A stretch of 8,692 bases of DNA, taken from NCBI GenBank assembly GCA_964534765.1, contig CAZHRJ010000126.1, forward strand, positions 1-8,692, written 5' to 3'. The notes below the pieces were generated by a model. That model was not told where the DNA came from. It made no database searches and was given only the letters and a program-made list of their open reading frames with translations. Both the position numbers and the translations under genes were made by a program. Within the stretch, counting starts at the first letter, position 1, and every line of letters starts with the position of its first letter. Below, one piece after another: positions 1 through 8,578 of the stretch. The DNA comes from CAZHRJ01 sp964534765 (GTDB taxonomy: Bacteria > Lindowbacteria > 2-12-FULL-62-27).

Positions 1-38
1 CCCAAACTGCACTGTGCTACCAACTAAGCTACAACCCT
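1..38 (-). tRNA. tRNA-like 5' half, cut by the window edge
   Basis: Read on the minus strand from position 38, the sequence has the layout of a tRNA 5' half: seven acceptor bases AGGGTTG, then T8 A9, then GCTTAGTTGGTA with A14, G18 and G19 in place. After this, T33 followed by TTG would sit in an anticodon loop (Gln if the numbering holds, Pro if it shifts by one base). Against it, the D-stem closes poorly: GCAC stands where GAGC is expected, as if two bases were missing. The T-arm, variable loop and 3' acceptor lie outside the window. It could be a decayed tRNA, a fragment at a recombination or assembly junction, or chance. It overlaps the end of the aminotransferase reading frame, which a normal tRNA would not do. 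Confidence 0.33.
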
Positions 39-950
39 CTCCACCGCCGGCGGGACATTCACGGCCGTCGCGACATCAACTGGCCGCTTGGAAAAAACCG
101 TAAGACCCATCGCCTCCACGCCCGCGCGCATCGCCCGGCCCAAAACTTGGTGACGCTTGAAGATCGAATCCATTCCCTCGGCAACCATCCGGTCAAGCGC
201 GACTTTAAGCGAGTAGATGAGCGACACGGCCGGGGTGTAGGGAGTGGTGTCCTTGGAGATGTTTTTGTTGTGTTTGTCGAACGAAAAATAAAATTTCGGC
301 AGATTCGACTCCTTGACCTTTTTCCATGCCTTGTCGGACACGGACGCAAACGCAAGGCCCGGCGGGATCATGAGGGCTTTTTGCGAGCCGGCGACGACCA
401 CGTCAACGCCCCAGTTGTCCGTGCGGCATTCCTGGCCGCCAAGACCGCTGATGCCGTCGACGACGAGAACCGCGCCGGTTTTGGATACGATCCGGCCCAG
501 GTCCTCAACCGGATGAGCCACGCAGGTGGACGTCTCGGACAGCGTGGTGAAAACGGCGGTCGTATCCGGTTTCTGCTTGAGATGCTTTTCGACCGCAGCC
601 GGGTCAACCGCATCCCCCCACGGCACGTCGATGACGTCGGTCGGAACACCATAGGCCTTCGATATCTCCGCCCAGCGCTCGCCGAATTTCCCGCCACGGA
701 TCACCAGGATCGGCCGGTCGGTCCGACAGAGATTGGCCACCGAGGCCTCCATGGCACCCGTGCCCGAACTGGTAAAGAGCAGCACAGGCGATTTTGTCAG
801 GAACACTGCCTTGAGTTTCTCAAACACATCTTTCAGAACCACGTTGAACTCTTCCGTACGGTGATGAATCATCGGTTTGGCCGCGATGAGCAACGCCTCT
901 TCAAGAACCGGCGTGGGACCGGGCGCAAGCAGCCTTCGTTTATAAAACAT
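24..950 (-). CDS. Class V PLP aminotransferase (serine/alanine-glyoxylate type), C-terminally truncated
   Basis: This is a fold-type I, class V aminotransferase of the alanine-glyoxylate/serine-pyruvate group. These cytoplasmic enzymes move an amino group between serine or alanine and a keto acid such as glyoxylate or pyruvate. The N-terminal LLAPGPTPV is typical. SSGTGAME (61-68) binds the cofactor phosphate, VVDGISG (164-170) carries the PLP-ring Asp165, and AGSQKALMIPPG (187-198) carries the Schiff-base Lys191. YTPAVSLI (238-245) is also characteristic. The start is firm: GGAGG lies nine bases before the ATG. Family members are about 380 residues; this one has 308 and stops after VPPAVERVVA. 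The C-terminal small domain is therefore missing, including the GGQG and FRIGHMG segments whose Arg holds the substrate carboxylate. The protein is probably inactive unless the end is an artefact. It is the last gene of the minus-strand block, 81 bases after lon. The exact substrate cannot be told. Confidence 0.88.
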   Translation of the reverse strand: MFYKRRLLAPGPTPVLEEALLIAAKPMIHHRTEEFNVVLKDVFEKLKAVFLTKSPVLLFTSSGTGAMEASVANLCRTDRPILVIRGGKFGERWAEISKAYGVPTDVIDVPWGDAVDPAAVEKHLKQKPDTTAVFTTLSETSTCVAHPVEDLGRIVSKTGAVLVVDGISGLGGQECRTDNWGVDVVVAGSQKALMIPPGLAFASVSDKAWKKVKESNLPKFYFSFDKHNKNISKDTTPYTPAVSLIYSLKVALDRMVAEGMDSIFKRHQVLGRAMRAGVEAMGLTVFSKRPVDVATAVNVPPAVERVVA

Positions 951-985
951 GACTGTCAGCCTCCATCATTCTGTTCATTCCCGTA

Positions 986-1016
986 CCCGGCGGTCTCGCC
1001 GAATGCCGGCGCCGGG
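986..1016. repeat. GC-rich inverted repeat between lon and the aminotransferase gene
   Basis: CCCGGCG (986-992) pairs perfectly with CGCCGGG (1010-1016) around a 17-base loop. Within the loop, an alternative pairing of CCGGC with GCCGG is also possible. It sits just after the lon stop codon on the transcribed strand. No run of T follows on that strand, so it is not a classical Rho-independent terminator. It could be a weak terminator, an mRNA-stabilising hairpin at the lon 3' end, or chance in GC-rich DNA. Confidence 0.3.
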
Positions 1017-1031
1017 AACAAGAGTCATTGC

Positions 1032-3449
<2,418 letters not shown>

Positions 3450-3452
3450 AGG

Positions 3453-5129
3453 TTAGAGAATTTCGTAGATCTGCACAGGGTCCGCGACATTCTTGACTCG
3501 TATCGGGTCCAGCTTCTTCGTTTGAAAAACGTCCTTCACCTCATGATAGGTCGAATCGGAAATCAAAATCTGCGCGGCCGCGGCGTTGGAGCAGAGCCGG
3601 GCGGCCAGATTGCAGGCGGCGCCGATGACGGTATAGTTTCTGCGGCTCTCCGATCCCATGTTGCCCGCAACCACTCGGCCCGTGTTGATGCCCATGCCCA
3701 TCCGGATGTCGAAATCTCCGCGCTGCGCCCGTTCCTCATTGAATTTTTTCAGCGCGGCCCGCATTTTGATTCCGGAACGGACCGCGCGCTCGGCGTCATC
3801 GGGATGCGCCACGGGCGCGCCGAAGAGAGCCATGATTTCGTCGCCGACAAATTTGTCGACCACTCCGCCCTCCTCGTCGATGCATACGGACATACGAGTC
3901 ATGTATTCGTTCAACATCGAAATCACCTGGGTCGGCGTCAGTTTCTCCGATAGCGCAGTAAATCCGCGCAGGTCGGAAAACTGCATCGTCACTTTCCGCT
4001 CCTCTCCGCCCAGCGCGCCGCTTTTCAGCATCGCCTCCGCGATTTCCTTGCCGAGTCCCATGTGCAGGACCGACTCCATTTTTTGCTTTTCCTCAAGATC
4101 CCCGATCATCTCGTTGAAAGACTGGCTCAGATCCCCCAGCTCGTCCGGGAATGTCTGGACCACACGGATCCGATGCTGATAGTCACCGCGCTCAACCGCC
4201 TTCGTTCCCTCCACCAGCGACCGGATCGGCTCCGTCTGGGATCGCGCGGCAAGAAACGAGGCAATGACGCTCAGAACCAATCCAATGACGGCGGCGATGG
4301 CAATGTGGCGCTTGATAGGCGCGAGATTCTCATAGAGGGCGGCGTCGAGTGAACTGAGGAGAAGAATTCCCACGCCTTTTTCGCCTGGGAGCGAGGCAAA
4401 TCCGCATCGGTAAGTCACACCCTGAATCATCACGTCCTCGACGTGATCCTCAACCAGGGATTCCGCTGAAAGCGATGCCTCCAGAAGACCCTGCTGATGG
4501 GTGAGCAGAGACGAGGCGCGGATCCGGGTGGAGTGGGTAAAGACTACTTCCATCGACGAGATGCGCCGGATATCATCCACGATCGTTTCGTCTATGACCT
4601 GGCCGGCCAGCAATACCGCCGTCAGCGCCCGCTGTTCCGTAGAGTACACCGGGACCGCCGCCAGCATCACAAGCGCTGAATCTATGACCTGAACACCCCA
4701 GGTCCGCTTGATTTTCAGCGTCTCCTCCACAATCGGCCACTGCCGAACAGACTGACCGGATGCTGCCGGCCGGCCGGCCCAGTATCGGACCCGGCCTTCG
4801 TCGTTCGTAACAATGAGCGGATCCGCTGCCAAAGACTCCTGGACGTCCGCGAATGTAAACTGGATCGAAGCGTAATCAACCTCGGCGTCGGCCAGGAGCG
4901 GCTGGATGTGCGGCGCCCTGGAAATGACCTGGACCTTGTCGCCCAGTGACCTGAGCCGGTGGTCCAGCAGGCTGAGCGCGGCAACGCGGCCGGCTTTGAA
5001 ATCGTTGGAGAATTTGGTCGTCACAGTGGCGAGGGCTTGACGGTACAGAAACGTAAAAGCCAGGCCCAGAACGGTGGCGAGGATGAGAACGGAGAAAAAT
5101 AGAAACTTGGCTTGAACGCTTAGACGCAT
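3453..5129 (-). CDS. Membrane-bound class III adenylate/guanylate cyclase with periplasmic sensor and HAMP domain
   Basis: This is a receptor-type nucleotide cyclase, probably making cAMP, with its catalytic domain in the cytoplasm. Residues 9-29 form the first membrane span. About 30-274 is an outside sensor region that looks Cache-like (WAGRPAASGQ, AAVPVYS, LLAGQVID). Residues 275-296 form the second span, 297-350 a HAMP linker, and 378-558 the class III catalytic domain. The two metal-binding aspartates are Asp386 (FSDLRGFT) and Asp430 (VGDEIMALFG), and Lys426 fits the adenine-contacting lysine. Asn507 and Arg511 (CNLAARL) fit the transition-state residues. The place where adenylate cyclases often have Asp is Ala504 (TVIGAACN), so nucleotide choice is uncertain. 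It ends in YEIL, a normal family end. It starts 20 bases after the copper-protein gene and ends three bases before lon. No Shine-Dalgarno is visible before its ATG. Confidence 0.93.
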   Translation of the reverse strand: MRLSVQAKFLFFSVLILATVLGLAFTFLYRQALATVTTKFSNDFKAGRVAALSLLDHRLRSLGDKVQVISRAPHIQPLLADAEVDYASIQFTFADVQESLAADPLIVTNDEGRVRYWAGRPAASGQSVRQWPIVEETLKIKRTWGVQVIDSALVMLAAVPVYSTEQRALTAVLLAGQVIDETIVDDIRRISSMEVVFTHSTRIRASSLLTHQQGLLEASLSAESLVEDHVEDVMIQGVTYRCGFASLPGEKGVGILLLSSLDAALYENLAPIKRHIAIAAVIGLVLSVIASFLAARSQTEPIRSLVEGTKAVERGDYQHRIRVVQTFPDELGDLSQSFNEMIGDLEEKQKMESVLHMGLGKEIAEAMLKSGALGGEERKVTMQFSDLRGFTALSEKLTPTQVISMLNEYMTRMSVCIDEEGGVVDKFVGDEIMALFGAPVAHPDDAERAVRSGIKMRAALKKFNEERAQRGDFDIRMGMGINTGRVVAGNMGSESRRNYTVIGAACNLAARLCSNAAAAQILISDSTYHEVKDVFQTKKLDPIRVKNVADPVQIYEIL

Positions 5130-5149
5130 GACGGGATCAGTCGGTGGGA

Positions 5150-5854
5150 TTATTCGACGGCCGGCAGGTTCAGCACGCCAAGCGTGAGGTCGGCCCGAAC
5201 CTCCGGAACATCTTTGGGAATGGTCACGTCCTGCATCGCCTCCGGAAACCGCTCATGCCAGGCCACTATCCGGTATGCCCCTTCCGGCACACCGCTGATT
5301 TTGTACAGGCCTTTGCCGTCTGTCAGCGTGAAATACGGATTCTGGAGGATCAGAATGTCGGCCTTCATGGTCCGGTGGATGGAACAGTACATCGTCACCT
5401 GGCCGGTACGGGTAAACGTCACGGATTTGCTGGCGCCCGATTTGTACAATCCGAGATCAAAGGGTTTGACCTTGCTGTAGGAGAACACGTTATGGAAAAT
5501 CGCGTCGTTGTTTGGGAAATCCACCGTGGTCCCGACCATGACCGCCAGAATGGGCGGGTCGAATGAGGCGTTTTTCTGAACAATCCGTGGGTTGGATTCT
5601 GGCGCCTTGAATTCGCCCTGCGCTTCCTCCACGTAGACCACCACGTTGGCCGAGGCCGTTTTGTAGTCGACCCTCTGAGCCCCCTGGGTTTTGTAGATGT
5701 CGTCCCGTTTCACGTTCTTCATTTGCTTCTGATAGTCTTCTTCAGAAAGTTTCGGCTGAACCCGAACGGTCCCCACGATATCAGCCGCGCGGCCGGTTGA
5801 AACGTCGACTACCAAAGCTATCAGAATCGCACAGGAAATCCGCCCTGTAATCAT
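5150..5854 (-). CDS. Exported type-1 copper (cupredoxin/plastocyanin-like) protein
   Basis: From the ATG at 5854 the product has 234 residues. Residues 1-24 make a Sec signal peptide: a basic start, the hydrophobic run ISCAILIALVV, and a cleavage region at GRAA-D. The mature protein has a cupredoxin fold with a full type-1 copper set: His121 (IFHNVF), Cys157, His160 and Met163 (YCSIHRTMKAD). A small beta-sandwich domain follows, of the kind seen in carboxypeptidase regulatory-like regions (LYKISGVPEGAYRIVAWHE). Relatives are often labelled plastocyanin or methylamine-utilisation protein. The expected job is periplasmic electron transfer or copper binding; the partner is unknown. The frame stays open for 35 more codons to a TTG at 5959. 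That stretch is dispersed-repeat DNA coding for low-complexity sequence ahead of the signal peptide, so I reject it. The ATG has no Shine-Dalgarno. It is first in a close-packed group with the cyclase and lon. Confidence 0.9.
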   Translation of the reverse strand: MITGRISCAILIALVVDVSTGRAADIVGTVRVQPKLSEEDYQKQMKNVKRDDIYKTQGAQRVDYKTASANVVVYVEEAQGEFKAPESNPRIVQKNASFDPPILAVMVGTTVDFPNNDAIFHNVFSYSKVKPFDLGLYKSGASKSVTFTRTGQVTMYCSIHRTMKADILILQNPYFTLTDGKGLYKISGVPEGAYRIVAWHERFPEAMQDVTIPKDVPEVRADLTLGVLNLPAVE

Positions 5855-5863
5855 AACGGAGCG

Positions 5864-5892
5864 AGGGTAATTGGGTGTCGATTCATTGTCAA
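5864..5892 (-). promoter_or_regulatory. Candidate sigma-70 promoter for the copper protein-cyclase-lon unit
   Basis: On the minus strand, a perfect TTGACA (5892-5887) is followed after exactly 17 bases by TACCCT (5869-5864). The latter keeps the T, A and final T that matter most in a -10 box, but only three of six bases. Transcription would begin near 5858-5856, only two to four bases before the ATG at 5854, giving an almost leaderless message. That agrees with the missing Shine-Dalgarno. The -35 box overlaps the edge of the duplicated-word array. Support is sequence likeness only. Confidence 0.35.
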
Positions 5893-5941
5893 CATCGCAG
5901 ACATCGCAAAATCGGGCAACTTTGGGCAACTTTGCAACTTT
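5892..5941 (+). repeat. Head-to-tail word array flanking repeat copy A
   Basis: ACATCGCA occurs at 5892-5899 and 5901-5908. Then GGGCAACTTT stands at 5914-5923 and 5924-5933, with a shortened GCAACTTT at 5934-5941 that abuts the GGGGACG end of copy A. The word lengths are 9, 10, 10 and 8 bases. Similar arrays built from different words abut the other two copies, so this belongs to the repeat family's architecture rather than to the gene beside it. Confidence 0.75.
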
Positions 5942-5969
5942 GGGGACGTTGATTGACAAATTGACAAAT
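5942..5969 (+). repeat. Dispersed repeat, copy A
   Basis: The copy begins GGGGACGTTGATTGACAAAT and continues to 5969. Its inner part is itself a doubled 8-base word, TTGACAAA (5953-5960) then TTGACAAA (5961-5968). It is identical over 28 bases to copy B (inverted) and over its first 26 bases to copy C at 8530-8555. Confidence 0.92.
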
Positions 5970-6053
5970 TCAGAAGACCTCCAGAGGAGGCTAAGTGCAA
6001 CACATATAGATCTTCTATCATTTTCCGGTCATCTACTATGAGGGTTCCGACGC

Positions 6054-6081
6054 ATTTGTCAATTTGTCAATCAACGTCCCC
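6054..6081 (-). repeat. Dispersed repeat, copy B (inverted)
   Basis: On the plus strand it ends TTTGTCAATCAACGTCCCC. Read on the minus strand it matches copy A base for base over 28 positions. It forms the closing arm of the 140-bp inverted element. Confidence 0.92.
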
Positions 6082-6119
6082 TTTTTGGGCTTTTTGGGCT
6101 TTCGGGGTTCTTTTTGGGG
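6082..6119 (-). repeat. Head-to-tail word array flanking repeat copy B
   Basis: On the plus strand TTTTTGGGC occurs at 6082-6090 and again at 6091-6099. It is followed by the degenerate TTTCGGGG (6100-6107) and TTCTTTTTGGGG (6108-6119). Read toward the repeat on the minus strand this is GCCCAAAAA twice, directly abutting GGGGACG. The layout is the same as beside copies A and C, with a different word. Confidence 0.7.
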
Positions 6120-6143
6120 TTTTGACGTCTCATGTCATTGGCC

Positions 6144-6151
6144 GGAGGTGA
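6144..6151 (+). promoter_or_regulatory. Shine-Dalgarno-like site at unusual distance
   Basis: GGAGGTGA is a near-perfect anti-16S match, but it lies 16 bases before the ATG at 6168, longer than the usual 5-10. AAGAG at 6161-6165 is closer but weak. An in-frame TAA at 6159-6161 rules out an upstream start. The ATG at 6168 is therefore the earliest possible ATG in this frame. Confidence 0.45.
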
Positions 6152-6167
6152 CGAATAGTAAAGAGTC

Positions 6168-6860
6168 ATGAAGACGATGCTGTTCTGCACATCGTATTTC
6201 GACACCGAAGAGGTCTATCAGAAACGGTACCGGAAATGGATCGATTATTACTCTGGACATCCCTTTTGCCGGGACAAGGACCTGTTCCTGATCGACGACC
6301 ACTCCGACCTTCGGCTCGTCGACGGGGACATCCACGTCATTGGGGAGAGCGAGTTTGGGTGCGGTCGAGCCCAAAAAATCAATTTGATTCATTTCGGCGA
6401 GCGCAAGGGTGGTCCAGAGGCCGCCAATTCGGCGGGATGGTACAGGAGTTTTCTGAAGAGTCTTGATCTGGCCAGACGGTTCGGATACGAGAGGATCGTT
6501 CACGCCGAGTCAGACGCTTATCTGATCAGCCGGCGGATTTTCGACTACATCGAGGAAACCCGGTTCGGCTGGACGATGTTCTGGTGCCACCTCTTTCGAT
6601 TTCCGGAGACAGGCCTGCAGGTCATCTGCAAGGACCAGTTCCCGCTGTTTGAACGGTTCCAATCGAAGGGACACGATTTTTATGTCGGGAAAATGGCTGA
6701 GTGGACGCTGCCCTACACCCGCCTCGAAGCGTTTTTTAACGGGGACCGGTTCGGAGAGTATGCCGGCAAGATCGGCGGAGACGACCGGATTCGACAGGTC
6801 GATGGGATGGACTATTATACCCAGTGCTCACTGAACGTCCAGATCCAGCCTGAATCGTAA
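6168..6860 (+). CDS. Uncharacterised protein, possibly a GT-A-fold glycosyltransferase
   Basis: This is a complete 230-residue soluble protein without signal peptide or membrane span. I do not recognise the exact family. The order of elements recalls a GT-A nucleotide-sugar transferase. A first strand (MLFCTSYF, 4-11) leads to LFLIDDHSD (39-47), a type of loop that often touches the nucleotide. GWYRSFLKSLDLARRFGYERIV is a helix running into a strand that ends in HAESDAYL (112-119), where Glu114-Ser115-Asp116 could serve as the DxD-type metal site. A conserved-looking GGDDR (203-207) lies near the C-terminus. This reading is from pattern alone. The start is fixed by an in-frame TAA just upstream. 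The gene is read away from the repeat-filled region and converges on the next gene, leaving three bases between the stop codons. No sugar-pathway neighbour supports the guess. Confidence 0.8.
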   Translation: MKTMLFCTSYFDTEEVYQKRYRKWIDYYSGHPFCRDKDLFLIDDHSDLRLVDGDIHVIGESEFGCGRAQKINLIHFGERKGGPEAANSAGWYRSFLKSLDLARRFGYERIVHAESDAYLISRRIFDYIEETRFGWTMFWCHLFRFPETGLQVICKDQFPLFERFQSKGHDFYVGKMAEWTLPYTRLEAFFNGDRFGEYAGKIGGDDRIRQVDGMDYYTQCSLNVQIQPES

Positions 6861-6863
6861 TAA

Positions 6864-8396
6864 TCAGGGAGCGTAGCCGTATTTCTTTGCCACATCGTAC
6901 GGAATGAACGGCACTCCCCACTGACTGGCGCGCTGCTCAATAACGTGTACGTCCAGGCGCGTGGAGATCGGGAGCGGGAAATCCCATGACTGCGGCACCG
7001 CTGTGTCCGAAGCCCGCGGGGAATCCGCCGGATATTGATCGAGTCCGGCGACGGAAAATCGCACCGGGCTGGGTGGCGCGGCGGTTTCAGGCTGAGGGGA
7101 CGTATCCTGAATTATCGGACCAAGAGAGATCATCCAGTTCAAAGACTTTTCCATACTTTCAACAACGTCCAACGCGGATGCCCAGGAAAAATAGTTCCCT
7201 TGCGCCTTTTTTTTCATTCCCCATTTCCGTAATTGAATAATTCTCTTCCTCAACGCCTCAAAAGGGGTATGCCCAGACAGATCATCCCACGCAGGCCAAT
7301 CCCCCTTTCTGACGGTAACGGTTACTTCGGGGTTGCCGGAGATACTCACACTCGTTCCGGACGGCCGCGCTCCGGATTTGATCATCTTTTCTAACTTTTC
7401 TCTGTTCAGTGCGGCCAGTTCCCGCGCCTGTCCTCGTGCTTGCGCGTCAATTTTCCGCCGCCTCTTGATCTGCGCCTTTTCCGTCAGGTACTCAGCCTCA
7501 GCCCGGCGCTGATGGTGTGCCCAGCTCCATCCCCTGCCCAGCCAGTCGGGCCGGGGTCCCAGCCGGCTTTCCTCCTTCAGCGCCGCCTCATCCATGTCAG
7601 AGATCATTCGATCCAAATGTTCGTGAATCGGACCCACGTATTCCATTTCCAGAATCGGTCGATACTGTCTGGCCCGTTCCGAATCCAGAATGCAGGTCCG
7701 TGGGCCCGGCGCATCGGGATTCCTGGGTGAGCAGTCCGGATCGATGACCCACACTTGCATCGCCGTCACCGGAACCGCCGACGGCGCATAGGGTTTCACG
7801 TGCCGGCCTTCCGGATCAAGATAGGCCGTCCGATATTCCCAGATGAGCGGCCGATGGCCGCCCGCGACGTGTTTCAAGTTCCACAGACTCAGCGCATCGG
7901 CCACCTTCTCCGATTGTCGGATTCGTTCCTCGATCTGCCTGGGGTCAAGGGGTGGGCTTCCGGAAACCATATGATCGATCACCTCATTGGCGAATTCCTC
8001 CGCATGAGTCTTCATAAAATCCGCCGATTTTTGGATGGCGGAAAGAATCCTCTCGTGGCGCGAACGATGATCCATGGCCGGATGAAGTATGCCGCGAATC
8101 GCGTCTTGCGGATGGGCCCGGATCGGGTAAGGGGTATGCCGTTCAGACCGGATATCCGGAATTTCACGAATCCACTGACCGGCATCGGATCGAAACCGGT
8201 CGACATGAGACTGGAAGACTTGAATCATCTCCTTTTTGAAAGACTCACGCTCACTTTCACTCAGGGAAATCGGCAGGTGTGAGGACGCTGCCACCGTGGT
8301 ATCGACGGAGCCGTCAGGTGGCTGCGGGGCAGCCGGATCGATGAGAAGAATTGACCAAGTTCCGATGATCAGCACTGACAACCCTCTAGGATTCAT
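6864..8396 (-). CDS. Probable exported protein of unknown function (510 aa)
   Basis: I do not recognise this protein. Residues 7-18 (SVLIIGTWSILL) make a hydrophobic N-terminal stretch like a signal peptide or anchor. There is no lipobox, since no Cys lies nearby. A Pro/Ser/Thr-rich linker follows (20-46), then helical segments (48-75 and 113-175). A compact region around 180-260 holds the only two cysteines, Cys222 and Cys235, which could form a disulphide outside the cytoplasm. A strongly charged helix, probably coiled coil, covers 295-340. A second Pro-rich linker (432-475) leads to a short C-terminal block ending in AKKYGYAP. The start is supported by GGGGGTG four bases before the ATG and by a promoter candidate upstream. 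It stands alone on its strand, separate from the left operon. The convergent neighbour ends three bases away, with a weak 5-bp CCTGA/TCAGG pairing over both stop codons. Confidence 0.85.
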   Translation of the reverse strand: MNPRGLSVLIIGTWSILLIDPAAPQPPDGSVDTTVAASSHLPISLSESERESFKKEMIQVFQSHVDRFRSDAGQWIREIPDIRSERHTPYPIRAHPQDAIRGILHPAMDHRSRHERILSAIQKSADFMKTHAEEFANEVIDHMVSGSPPLDPRQIEERIRQSEKVADALSLWNLKHVAGGHRPLIWEYRTAYLDPEGRHVKPYAPSAVPVTAMQVWVIDPDCSPRNPDAPGPRTCILDSERARQYRPILEMEYVGPIHEHLDRMISDMDEAALKEESRLGPRPDWLGRGWSWAHHQRRAEAEYLTEKAQIKRRRKIDAQARGQARELAALNREKLEKMIKSGARPSGTSVSISGNPEVTVTVRKGDWPAWDDLSGHTPFEALRKRIIQLRKWGMKKKAQGNYFSWASALDVVESMEKSLNWMISLGPIIQDTSPQPETAAPPSPVRFSVAGLDQYPADSPRASDTAVPQSWDFPLPISTRLDVHVIEQRASQWGVPFIPYDVAKKYGYAP

Positions 8397-8441
8397 CGTC
8401 CACCCCCATGAGCGGATAGAACCAACCGACGGATATGCTTA

Positions 8442-8470
8442 TGTATGAACTCGGCTTCTCAGGATGTCAA
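8442..8470 (-). promoter_or_regulatory. Candidate sigma-70 promoter for the 510-aa exported protein gene
   Basis: On the minus strand, a perfect TTGACA (8470-8465) is followed after 17 bases by CATACA (8447-8442), a poor -10 box with three of six matches. TACATAAG overlaps it as an alternative. The start of transcription would fall about 40 bases before the ATG at 8396, leaving room for the GGGGGTG ribosome site. Confidence 0.35.
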
Positions 8471-8512
8471 GCCGTTCAATCCTCCATTTGGCATTCGGCA
8501 AACTGCGAATTT

Positions 8513-8555
8513 GGCAATATTGCAATATTGGGGACGTTGATTGACAAATTGACAA
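8513..8555 (+). repeat. Dispersed repeat, copy C, with its own duplicated word
   Basis: Positions 8530-8555 repeat the first 26 bases of copy A exactly, then diverge (G in place of A at 8556). Immediately before it, GGCAATATT (8513-8521) and GCAATATT (8522-8529) stand head to tail and abut GGGGACG, the same layout as copies A and B with a different word. Looser GGCA/GCGA words continue out to about 8489. No inverted partner is found in the remaining 137 bases, so it is either solo or paired outside the window. Confidence 0.88.
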
Positions 8556-8578
8556 GTTCCGGCGAGACCCTGAAGGTA

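Larger units (their letters stand above)
5942..6081. mobile_element. REPIN/MITE-like element: two 28-bp inverted arms around an 84-bp core
   Basis: The two arms (5942-5969 and 6054-6081) are perfect reverse complements over 28 bases. They enclose an 84-base core with no reading frame of note. The core holds two neat hairpins of 5-bp stem and 3-base loop: CCTCC-AGA-GGAGG at 5978-5990 and ATAGA-TCT-TCTAT at 6006-6018. The total size of 140 bp, the lack of coding and the inverted pairing match small non-autonomous elements, such as paired REP sequences moved by REP-associated (RAYT) transposases. No target-site duplication is evident at the outer ends. On the plus strand the closing arm is followed at once by TTTTT (6082-6086), so the folded arms plus T-run could stop plus-strand transcription. 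It occupies the divergent space between two genes. Confidence 0.6.

Noticed and set aside
5953..5966. Two TTGACA boxes inside copy A as plus-strand -35 promoter elements
   Set aside because: No acceptable -10 box lies 16-18 bases downstream of either (GC-rich GAGGAG falls there), and the boxes are part of the doubled repeat word found in every copy.
5914..5969. CRISPR-like direct repeats
   Set aside because: The units are 8-10 bases long with no spacers between them and no cas genes nearby.
6132..6158. Eight-codon leader ORF (ATG to TAG) before the 6168 gene
   Set aside because: It has no ribosome site of its own, no runs of one amino acid and no attenuator structure. It encloses the GGAGGTGA site probably by chance.
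6849..6868. Bidirectional terminator between the convergent genes
   Set aside because: The CCTGA/TCAGG stem is only 5 bp, with a 10-base loop and no T-run on either strand.
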